NCBI GenBank assembly: GCA_963764955.1 | Contig: CAVXVE010000070.1 | Location: 62,001 to 126,000, forward strand | Source of the DNA: Roseiarcus sp963764955 | Lineage (GTDB): Bacteria > Pseudomonadota > Alphaproteobacteria > Rhizobiales > Beijerinckiaceae | Reading direction: 5' to 3' | Length of the DNA: 64,000 nucleotides | In this document: one piece after another, positions 27,518 through 34,493 of the stretch | Layout of the letters: each line of letters starts with the position of its first letter | Position numbering within the stretch: the first letter of the stretch is position 1 | Notes under the pieces: model-generated | The model's database searches: none | Told to the model about the DNA's origin: nothing | Seen by the model: the letters and a program-made list of their open reading frames with translations, nothing else | Position numbers and translations under genes: made by a program

Positions 27518-29770
27518 ATGGCCAAACCCGTTCCGCCGCCTCCGGCCCCGCCTTCCGTCCCGATCGACGTCAACCTGCGCGACGCGCTCGAGGAGCGCTA
27601 TCTCGCCTATGCCCTTTCCACGATCATGGGGCGCGCGCTTCCCGACGCGCGCGACGGGCTCAAGCCCGTGCACCGGCGCATCCTTTACGGCATGCACATC
27701 CTCAGGCTCGACCCCAACTCGGCTTTCAAGAAATGCGCGAAGATCGTCGGCGACGTGATGGGCTCGTTTCATCCCCACGGCGACCAGGCGATCTACGAGG
27801 CGCTGGTGCGTCTCGCCCAGGACTTCGTCTCGCGCTATCCGCTGATCGAGGGCCAGGGCAATTTCGGCAATATCGACGGCGATAACGCCGCGGCTTACCG
27901 CTACACCGAGGCGCGCATGACCGATGTCGCGCGTCTCATCATGGAGGGCGTCGAGGAAGACTCGGTCGACTGGCGCGACAACTATTCCGGCGACACGAAA
28001 GAGCCGATCGTCATGCCCTCGGCCGTTCCGAACCTGCTCGCCAACGGCGCGCAGGGCATCGCGGTCGGCATGGCGACCTCGATTCCGCCGCACAACATCG
28101 CCGAACTCTGCGACGCGGCGCTGCATCTCATCCACGAGCCCAAGGCGGATACGGCCTCGCTCATGGATTTTGTGAAGGGGCCGGACTTCCCGACCGGCGG
28201 CATTGTGATCGACGACAAGCCGGCGATCATCGAGACCTACCGCACCGGTCGCGGCGCGTTTCGGGTCAGGGCGCGCTGGACGAAGGAGGATACCGGGCGC
28301 GGCGGCTGGGTCGCGGTCGTCACCGAGATTCCCTACGGCGTGCAGAAGTCCCGGCTGATCGAGCAGATCGCCAATCTCCTCAACGAGCGCAAGCTTCCGC
28401 TGCTTGCCGACGTCCGCGACGAATCGACCGAGGACGTGCGCATCGTGCTCGAGCCGCGCACCCGCGCGGTCGAGCCCGAAACGCTGATGGAATCCCTGTT
28501 CAGGCTGACCGAGCTCGAGACGCGCGTCTCGGTCAACATGAACGTGCTGGTCGACGGCGTGACGCCGAGGGTCGTTTCGCTCGGCGAGGCGCTCAGGCAA
28601 TGGCTCGACCATCGCCGCAACGTTCTGGTGCGCCGCTCGCGCCATCGCCTGGCGGCGATCGACAAGCGGCTCGAACTGCTCGCCGGCATGATCATCGTCT
28701 TTCTCAATCTCGACGAGGTCATCCGCATCGTTCGCGAGGACGACGATCCGAAGGAGCGCCTCAAGATCCGGTTCAGCCTGAGCGAGCCGCAGGTCGTCTA
28801 CGTCCTCGACACCCGCTTGAGAAGCCTGCGCCGGCTCGAGGAAATGGCGCTGCGCAAGGAGCAGGACGAGCTGACCAAGGAGAAGGCCTCGATCGAGGCG
28901 CTTCTCGCCAGCGAGAAGAAGCAGTGGCGGATGATCGAGGTCGAGGTCCGCGACTTACGGAAGAAGTTCGGCCCCGAGACCGCGCTTGGCCGCCGCCGCA
29001 CCAGTTTCGAAAGCGCGCCCGACGTTGTCGTCGCCGATCTCGCGGAAGCGATGATCGAGCGCGAGCCCTTGACCATCGTCGTATCGCTTAAAGGTTGGAT
29101 CCGGGCGATGAAGGGTCAGGTCGCCGATATCTCCACAGCCACGTTCAAGGGCGACGACGGGCTGAAAACCGCGTTCTTCGCCGAAACGACCTCGAAAATC
29201 CTGGTGCTGGCGAGCGACGGCAAGGTGTTCACGCTCGACGCCTCCAAATTACCGGGCGGGCGAGGGCAGGGCGAGCCGATCCGGCTCATGGCCGACCTGG
29301 ACGAGAGCGCTTCGATCGTCGCCGTCTGGGCCTATGCGGCCGGGACGAAGCGCCTGATCGCCTCGAGTGACGGCAACGGCTTTGTCGTCGGCGATGACGA
29401 GCTTCTGTCCTCGACCCGCAAGGGCAGGGCGGTGCTCAATGTCGCGGCGTCGGCGAGCGCGGCGCTGATCGTTCCCGCCGCCGGCGACTACGTCGCGGTC
29501 ATCGGGCAGAACCGCAAGCTGCTTGTGTTCCCGTTTACGCAGCTCAATGAAATGGCGCGCGGCAAGGGCACGCGGCTCCAACGCTACAAGGACGGCGGGA
29601 TTTCCGACGCCAGGGTGTTCGCGATCGCCGACGGCCTCACCTGGCGCGACTCTGCCGGGCGCACCTTCACGGTCGCCAGGCCCGAGCTCAAGGAATGGAT
29701 CGGCAATCGCGCCGAAGCCGGGCGTTTGCCGCCCAAAGGCTTCCCGAAGAACAATAAGTTCGAGGGCTAG
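27518..29770 (+). CDS. parC: DNA topoisomerase IV subunit A ParC
   Basis: The DNA-breaking subunit of topoisomerase IV, which separates daughter chromosomes together with ParE. The 750-residue protein has the QRDR-like start ALSTIMGRALPDARDGLKPVHRRILYGM, the SFHPHGDQAIYEALVRLAQ region and the catalytic Tyr129 in AAYRYTEARM. The C-terminal half carries the beta-pinwheel blades. ParC rather than GyrA is supported by the length, the N-terminal PIDVNLRDALEERYLAYA and the lack of a GyrA-box-like acidic C-tail. The ATG at 27518 begins just before the conserved region; longer upstream frames are unlikely. parE is not in the window. Confidence 0.94.
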   Translation: MAKPVPPPPAPPSVPIDVNLRDALEERYLAYALSTIMGRALPDARDGLKPVHRRILYGMHILRLDPNSAFKKCAKIVGDVMGSFHPHGDQAIYEALVRLAQDFVSRYPLIEGQGNFGNIDGDNAAAYRYTEARMTDVARLIMEGVEEDSVDWRDNYSGDTKEPIVMPSAVPNLLANGAQGIAVGMATSIPPHNIAELCDAALHLIHEPKADTASLMDFVKGPDFPTGGIVIDDKPAIIETYRTGRGAFRVRARWTKEDTGRGGWVAVVTEIPYGVQKSRLIEQIANLLNERKLPLLADVRDESTEDVRIVLEPRTRAVEPETLMESLFRLTELETRVSVNMNVLVDGVTPRVVSLGEALRQWLDHRRNVLVRRSRHRLAAIDKRLELLAGMIIVFLNLDEVIRIVREDDDPKERLKIRFSLSEPQVVYVLDTRLRSLRRLEEMALRKEQDELTKEKASIEALLASEKKQWRMIEVEVRDLRKKFGPETALGRRRTSFESAPDVVVADLAEAMIEREPLTIVVSLKGWIRAMKGQVADISTATFKGDDGLKTAFFAETTSKILVLASDGKVFTLDASKLPGGRGQGEPIRLMADLDESASIVAVWAYAAGTKRLIASSDGNGFVVGDDELLSSTRKGRAVLNVAASASAALIVPAAGDYVAVIGQNRKLLVFPFTQLNEMARGKGTRLQRYKDGGISDARVFAIADGLTWRDSAGRTFTVARPELKEWIGNRAEAGRLPPKGFPKNNKFEG

Positions 29771-29774
29771 TGGG

Positions 29775-29883
29775 TTGTCATTCCCGGTGGACCGCAGGTC
29801 CGACCGGGAATCCAGGGCTGTCGAGCGCGTGCGCCTCGGCTTGGATTCCCGATCGTTCGCTTCGCTCCCGTCGGGAATGACAA
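29775..29883. repeat. Intergenic palindromic (REP-like) element
   Basis: A 109-base element between the convergent parC and PIN-toxin genes. Its ends are inverted copies: TTGTCATTCCCG at 29775-29786 and CGGGAATGACAA at 29872-29883. Inside are further inverted pieces (CCGGGAATCCAGG near 29804-29816 against TTGGATTCCCGA near 29841-29852), so it can fold into two hairpins. This resembles dispersed palindromic elements of alphaproteobacteria. No second copy was noticed in the window. It may also act as a two-way terminator. Confidence 0.6.
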
Positions 29884-29950
29884 AAGATCAGACCTCGTTG
29901 GACGGCGGCAGCTTGGCGCCAGCCGATGCGGGTCCGCGTTCAAGGCGTCT

Positions 29951-30388
29951 TTAGCCGCCAGCGACCAGCGGATTCATCCATTTGAGCCCGGCAAAGCGCG
30001 AGAAGTCGCGATCGGTCGTGCATAGCGTGGCGCCGTGTTCGATGGCGATCGCCGCGAGGACGGCGTCCATGACCAGGGGACCGGCGGTCTGCCCGTCGCG
30101 CATCAGGCGGCTCAAGATGTCCCAATGCGGTTCGCCCGGCTCCAGGACGCCAGCAACAGGCTGGGCGAGCCATGCGGAGACTGCGGCGCCCGCCTCGGAA
30201 ACGGAAAGCGGACGCTCGAACACCCTGGGATTGGTGCCGATCCGCAGAAAAGCCCAAAGGGTCAGCCAGGCGAACCGCACGAGCTCCGGCCCGGAGAGCG
30301 CCGCTTCCAGCCACGCGCGGCTCTTGTCATGCTGCTCCGCTCTCGGATGATAAGCATAGAGCAGGAGGTTCGCGTCGACGAGAATCAC
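29951..30388 (-). CDS. PIN-domain toxin (VapC family)
   Basis: A 145-residue PIN-domain ribonuclease. The N-terminal acidic residue is in MILVDANLLLYAYHP (D5), the middle has GPLVMDAVLAAIAIEHGA with the conserved Asp, and the C-terminal motif is CTTDRDFSRFAGLKWMNPL. VapC toxins cleave RNA, often initiator tRNA or rRNA, and are neutralised by the partner antitoxin. The GTG start at 30388 overlaps the antitoxin stop (GTGA), the usual coupling for such pairs. A REP-like element lies just downstream. Confidence 0.88.
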   Translation of the reverse strand: MILVDANLLLYAYHPRAEQHDKSRAWLEAALSGPELVRFAWLTLWAFLRIGTNPRVFERPLSVSEAGAAVSAWLAQPVAGVLEPGEPHWDILSRLMRDGQTAGPLVMDAVLAAIAIEHGATLCTTDRDFSRFAGLKWMNPLVAGG

Positions 30389-30633
30389 TGGTGCTGCGAG
30401 CCTTCGGTCTGCTCCATCAGTTCCGCGACATTGTCCAGCGACAACCCGGGCCTGAGTGCGCCGAGATCGCGCGTGGCGACCCTGAAAGTTGGACTGCGCG
30501 CGGCGATGCGTCGGGTCGCCAGTCCGCGCCGCAGCGTCTCGTTGACGACCTCCTTAAAAGGCAGGCCGGCGCGGCTCTGCTCCGCCTTGAGCTTGGCCGC
30601 GACGTCGTCGTCGAGGGTCAGGGTCGTCCGCAT
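30385..30633 (-). CDS. Ribbon-helix-helix antitoxin of the PIN toxin
   Basis: An 82-residue antitoxin. The first 40 residues (MRTTLTLDDDVAAKLKAEQS onward) form a CopG/Arc-type ribbon-helix-helix DNA-binding domain, and the C-terminal part (RDLGALRPGLSLDNVAELME) is the usual toxin-binding tail of the VapB class that includes the phrase 'GLSLDN'. It is expected to repress its own operon. It precedes and overlaps the toxin gene by four bases. Confidence 0.85.
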   Translation of the reverse strand: MRTTLTLDDDVAAKLKAEQSRAGLPFKEVVNETLRRGLATRRIAARSPTFRVATRDLGALRPGLSLDNVAELMEQTEGSQHQ

Positions 30634-30712
30634 ATCTTGATGCTATGTCTCAGGCATCATGATGTCAACGCGGGCGGCGCCTCCTGCCGATCGACCAAGG
30701 AAGCGGCGGTCC

Positions 30713-31927
30713 TCAGGCGGCCGCGGCCGCCGGAACCTGCTCGTCCTGCCGCATCGGCCGGAATGTCATCGCGACCAGGAAGGCTCCGATCCCCATCGCC
30801 CACGAGCCGACATAAAGCCACGTGTAGCTGGCGGTCGCGTCGAAGATGAGTCCTCCGGCGAGCGGTCCCAGCGCCATGCCGAGGCTACCGGCCATGGCCG
30901 TGCCGCCGATGACGGTTCCCATCATCCGCAGCGGAAAGTTCTCGCGCGCCAGAACCGCATAGAGCGGCATGACGCCAGCGTAGATGAAGCCGAACACAGC
31001 GGCGACGGTATAGAATTCGCCCAGGCCTCTGGCGAAAACGTAAGCGAGCGCGCCGAACGCCTGCGCCAGCAGGCCGAGGACCAGAACGCGCTTGGCGCCG
31101 AACCGGTCGCCGAGAAGCCCGAAGCCGATCCGGCCGCCCATGCCCGCAAGGCCCTCGACACTGTAGATCGAGACGGCGGCCACCAGCGGAATGCCGCAGG
31201 TCTGCGCATAGCTCACCGTATGGAAGATCGGGCCGGAATGGGTCGCGCAGCAGAAGAAGTTGGTGAGCACGAGCACAACGAATTGCGGCGATCGCAGCGC
31301 CTCGCCGATGGACATGGCCGATTGCGGTCCGCCCGGCGACGCGGCGTTGGCGCCGACGAGCGCCGGCGGGCGGCGCACCAGCAGCGCCGCCGGGATCATC
31401 AGCGCGGCGGCGACGATCGCCAGGATTTCGAGCGTCGTTCGCCAGCTTAACGTTGAAACGAGCCACGCGGCCAGAGGCGCCATCGTCATCGGCGCCATGC
31501 CCATGCCCGCCGAGACGAGTGACACCGCAAGGCTGCGATGCGTGTCGAACCAGCCGGTGACGCAGGCCATCATCGGCACGATGATGGCGGCCGCGCTCGC
31601 GCCCACGAACAGTCCGAAGATCAACTGAAACGCGAGCAATGACGTCGCCTGGGATGCAAGGGCCACGCTCAGCGCCAGGCCGATCGCGCCGGTCATGACG
31701 ACCACGCGCGGACCGAACCGGTCGGATAGCCCGCCCCAGGCCATGCTGCCGAACGCCATCGCAAGAAAGCCAATCGTCATGGCGCTCGACACGCCAGTCA
31801 CGGACCAGCCGGTGTCCCGGGCAATGGGCTGGAGCAGGACGGGCAACGAAAACATCGAACCGATCGCGACGCAGCCCAGAAGGCCGCCAGCCGCGACGAT
31901 GACCCATCGGTAAGGAGATTCCCTCAT
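30713..31927 (-). CDS. MFS transporter (oxalate/formate antiporter-like family)
   Basis: A 404-residue carrier with about 12 hydrophobic segments. Family features include the N-terminal RWVIVAAGGLLGCVAIGSMFSLPVLLQPI, the loop motif GGLSDRFGPRVVV between helices 2 and 3, and GFGLLGDRFGAKRVLVLG in the second half. This pattern is typical of monocarboxylate/OxlT-like MFS proteins. The substrate is unknown. AGGAG lies about nine bases before the ATG at 31927. A hairpin followed by a T-run lies about 80 bases further upstream on the same strand. Confidence 0.85.
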   Translation of the reverse strand: MRESPYRWVIVAAGGLLGCVAIGSMFSLPVLLQPIARDTGWSVTGVSSAMTIGFLAMAFGSMAWGGLSDRFGPRVVVMTGAIGLALSVALASQATSLLAFQLIFGLFVGASAAAIIVPMMACVTGWFDTHRSLAVSLVSAGMGMAPMTMAPLAAWLVSTLSWRTTLEILAIVAAALMIPAALLVRRPPALVGANAASPGGPQSAMSIGEALRSPQFVVLVLTNFFCCATHSGPIFHTVSYAQTCGIPLVAAVSIYSVEGLAGMGGRIGFGLLGDRFGAKRVLVLGLLAQAFGALAYVFARGLGEFYTVAAVFGFIYAGVMPLYAVLARENFPLRMMGTVIGGTAMAGSLGMALGPLAGGLIFDATASYTWLYVGSWAMGIGAFLVAMTFRPMRQDEQVPAAAAA

Positions 31928-32240
31928 TCGGCGCGCTCCTTTTCGCTGGCGATCGTAGCCCGCGGCGCTGGCGCGTTTACATCTCCACTGGCGTGCGGCC
32001 GGTCAACAAAAAACGCCCGAGAGAGCGACCGGGCGACGCTTGCCGTCGGCCTGTCCAGGTTTCGTGACAGGAGGCGCGGCGCGGGCGCCAGGCGGCGAGA
32101 ATGAGGGGCGTTTTCAGAACGATTTGCGAACCAATTCACCGGCCCGGCTCCGAGTTCACCATGTCGATTAGGCGTTCCCTAACTCGGTCGGGGGAATTCT
32201 CCATTGCCTGGACGGGTAGCCAAGAAACGGAATCCGCGCG
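31928..32240. other. Intergenic region between the MFS gene and the Flp pilin gene
   Basis: 313 bases without a coding gene between divergent genes. It contains a minus-strand terminator-like hairpin (32008-32035, listed separately) and a small inverted pair CTGTC/GACAG near 32055-32075. Promoters for the MFS gene and the pilin should lie here but none is clear. Confidence 0.4.
32008..32035 (-). terminator. Rho-independent terminator-like hairpin in the MFS leader
   Basis: On the minus strand the stem CGCCCG / CGGGCG (32030-32035 and 32014-32019, ten-base loop) is followed directly by six T residues (plus-strand AAAAAA at 32008-32013). It sits about 80 bases upstream of the MFS start, in the direction of its transcription. 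It could end a small or antisense RNA, end the transcript from the gene at 32452-32826, or act as an attenuator. Confidence 0.5.
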
Positions 32241-32402
32241 ATGCAGATCCTGAAGCGATTTCTGGCCAGCCAGGATGGCGTGACGTCGATCGAATATGCG
32301 CTGATCGCGAGCCTCATCGCGATTGTCATCATTGCGGCGGTTCAGGGCGTCGGCACGCAGCTGAGCACCGTGTTCACCGAGGTCGGCAATTCGCTGAAGT
32401 GA
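32241..32402 (+). CDS. Flp/Fap-type pilin
   Basis: A 53-residue prepilin: a short basic leader (MQILKRFLASQDG), then the Flp processing and assembly motif GVTSIEYALIA followed by a long hydrophobic helix (LIAIVIIAAVQGVG) and a short polar tail ending in GNSLK. The prepilin peptidase would cut after the Gly before VTSIEY. Flp pilins polymerise into thin adhesive pili through the Tad apparatus. No tad or cpa gene is in the window, so this is a solitary pilin. A Shine-Dalgarno-like GGAA lies ten bases upstream. Confidence 0.9.
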   Translation: MQILKRFLASQDGVTSIEYALIASLIAIVIIAAVQGVGTQLSTVFTEVGNSLK

Positions 32403-32451
32403 CCGCCTGGCCAGTCCGGCGCGCCGGCTGGCGCCCCGGCGGCGGAATGGG

Positions 32452-32826
32452 CTAAATTCTCTGCTCCGGTTTTGGCCGCCCAAGCGTGATGACAAACGGG
32501 CGCCCGGCGATCGCGCCGCCGAGCGAGGACGTGACCCGGAACGGCAGGCACGCCTCGACCGCGCGTTCGGCGTCGTCGACGAAGCGCTGCCGGGCGTCCG
32601 CGTCGCCCTCGAGATGGGAGAAGGTCACCCGCGGCTTGCCGAAGATCGAGCCGTCGCGCTTCATCATCAGCATGATGGTGAGCCACGAGCCGGCCGGTCC
32701 GAGCGGCTTCCCGGCCATGCAGGCGGCGAACTGGCGCTGAAGGTCGATCAGCGTGTTGGCGGGCGCCGCCTCGTCCGCAAGCGCCGCGGGGAGGGCGCAG
32801 GCGCACGCCGCGACCAAGAGGATCAT
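32452..32826 (-). CDS. Secreted protein with TonB-C-like fold, function unknown
   Basis: A roughly 124-residue protein with a hydrophobic start (MILLVAACACALPAALADE) that looks like a signal peptide, although it lacks positive charges at the chosen start. The mature part includes DLQRQFAACM, LTIMLMMKRDGSIFGKPRVTF and RAVEACLPFRVT. The arrangement of an Arg/Asp-Gly strand followed by an AVxxCxPF motif recalls TonB C-terminal-like domains found in many alphaproteobacterial secreted proteins. No Shine-Dalgarno is evident; an ATG at 32937 would give a 161-residue version. Exact start uncertain. Confidence 0.6.
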   Translation of the reverse strand: MILLVAACACALPAALADEAAPANTLIDLQRQFAACMAGKPLGPAGSWLTIMLMMKRDGSIFGKPRVTFSHLEGDADARQRFVDDAERAVEACLPFRVTSSLGGAIAGRPFVITLGRPKPEQRI

Positions 32827-32945
32827 CGCTGGGGCGCCGGTCGCAAGACAGCGCCAGCCGGAACCGGCGGCGGGCCGCCGCGCCTCATTCCGTTCGGCGA
32901 ACCGTATCGAGCCATCGCCTTGCCCCGCGCGCCGCATCTTTTGCT

Positions 32946-33416
32946 CTATCGCCGGAAGATCGCCGCGCGGCGCGCGAGGCTTTCGGGAGGCCAGAGGGCA
33001 TTCCGGTCGTAGTAGACCGGGAAAGCCGGCACATCGGCCGGCAGCGCGACCCAGGGCAGCTTCGATCGGGTGTAGATATGCACGTCGGGAGAGAGCGCGG
33101 AGGGCTCATCGAGCGTGCCGACGCGGACGAAGGACAGCGCCAGAACGCCGCCGTAATGGCTCCAGAGCGCCGTTCCGCATGAAACGCAGCGGTGAATGTG
33201 ATGGGGCTCCCCGCTGGCGGTCGGAACTGCGATGGCTCGGGTCTCGCCGCTGCATATCTCCACGCGCTCCGTTTCGATCAGCGCGTTGAGCACGAAGGCG
33301 CTCCCCGTCTGTCTCTGGCAGTCGAGGCAATGGCAGCAGTGGACGAACATCGGCTGCGAGGCGAGCCGATAGCGCAGCGCGCCACAGGCGCAGCCTCCTT
33401 CAAGCTTGGGGTTCAA
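32946..33416 (-). CDS. GFA / CENP-V family zinc protein
   Basis: A 156-residue protein of the glutathione-dependent formaldehyde-activating (GFA) superfamily. The zinc ligands are visible as GGCACGALRY and HCCHCLDCQRQTGSAF near the N-terminus and HRCVSCGTALW in the middle. Members bind two zinc ions in a beta-tent fold; a few act on S-hydroxymethylglutathione but most have no tested activity. The C-terminal part (KLPWVALPADVPAFPVYYD) is typical of the family. It is divergent from the methyltransferase-like gene 111 bases away. Confidence 0.88.
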   Translation of the reverse strand: MNPKLEGGCACGALRYRLASQPMFVHCCHCLDCQRQTGSAFVLNALIETERVEICSGETRAIAVPTASGEPHHIHRCVSCGTALWSHYGGVLALSFVRVGTLDEPSALSPDVHIYTRSKLPWVALPADVPAFPVYYDRNALWPPESLARRAAIFRR

Positions 33417-33526
33417 GGGCGCTCGCCTCCTGGCCTTTGTCGGCGCATGTTCGGTTCCCGATCAGGAAAGATCAATGCGCTGGCGTCGGCCTGAGGGCGC
33501 CCGGATGGGAAGGAGGGCGCTTCGGC

Positions 33527-34363
33527 ATGACTGACCGCATCGCCAGACGCCGGCGCGCCTATGCGGCCGAGGTCACACGCCGCGCCGGGATCAGCGATCC
33601 GCGGATCGAAGCCGCCTTCGCCGCGGTCCCGCGCGAGGATTTCGCAGGGTCCCCGCCCTGGCGGATCGGCTCTGGCGGTCTCTTCGGCCAGTCCTCGTCC
33701 AGCGATCCCGCCCGCCTCTACGAAGACGTGCTCATCGCCATCGACGCGGAGCGCGGAATCAACAACGGCCAGCCGTCGCTGCACGCGCTCTCGATCGCAG
33801 CGCTCGAACTCAAGGCGGGCGAGACGGTCGTTCAGGTCGGCGCGGGCGCCGGCTACTACACCGCGATCCTCGCCGAGCTGGTGGGGCCTGAGGGCAAGGT
33901 GATGGCTTACGAGATCGAGCCCGACATCGCCGCGCGCGCCACGGCCAATCTCACGCGCTACCCCCAGGTCGAGGTCCGCGCCCGCTCCGGCGTCGAGGAC
34001 CTGCCTCAAGCCGACGCCATCTATGTGAACGCCGCCGCCTCGCATCCGCTGCGCGCCTGGCTCGACGCGCTGAAGATCAGCGGAAGGCTTATCTTTCCTC
34101 TCCAGGCGGCGGGTTCGAGCGGCGCCATGCTCATGGTGACGCGGCCGCAGCGCGGCGACGCATGGCCGGCCCGCTTTCTCCTGGATGTGGTGTTCATCGC
34201 CTGCGAGGGCGCGCAGGAGCCTAAGATGGCGCGCAAGCTCAACGAGGCCTTCCGCCGTGGCGGGTCGGAGCGGGTGCGCTCGCTGCGCTTAGGCGACGCG
34301 CCGGCCCGGACGGACTGGGTGCGCGGCGACGGCTGGGCTTTGTCGACCGAGCCGCCGGGGTAG
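33527..34363 (+). CDS. Protein-L-isoaspartate O-methyltransferase-like SAM methyltransferase
   Basis: A 278-residue protein of the PCMT family. The N-terminal helical part is RIEAAFAAVPREDFAG, followed by GQPSLHALSIAAL and the SAM-binding motif VVQVGAGAGYYTAILAELVG, then VMAYEIEPDIAARA. The PCMT-typical start GxxQSISQP is modified here to GINNGQPS, seen in a divergent alphaproteobacterial subgroup, so repair of isoaspartate is not certain. The ATG at 33527 has GGAGGG ten bases upstream; a longer frame from 33437 is less likely. Confidence 0.78.
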   Translation: MTDRIARRRRAYAAEVTRRAGISDPRIEAAFAAVPREDFAGSPPWRIGSGGLFGQSSSSDPARLYEDVLIAIDAERGINNGQPSLHALSIAALELKAGETVVQVGAGAGYYTAILAELVGPEGKVMAYEIEPDIAARATANLTRYPQVEVRARSGVEDLPQADAIYVNAAASHPLRAWLDALKISGRLIFPLQAAGSSGAMLMVTRPQRGDAWPARFLLDVVFIACEGAQEPKMARKLNEAFRRGGSERVRSLRLGDAPARTDWVRGDGWALSTEPPG

Positions 34364-34493
34364 GGGAACGTTCAGCGACGCTCGTCGCGCGCCTCTATGA
34401 GGGGGTTGGCCGAACAATGGTGAACTCAACTTCGCGCCCAGCCTGCTTCGATGACGCGAGTCGTGAAGCGCAAAATAAGGCATGAGGGAATCG

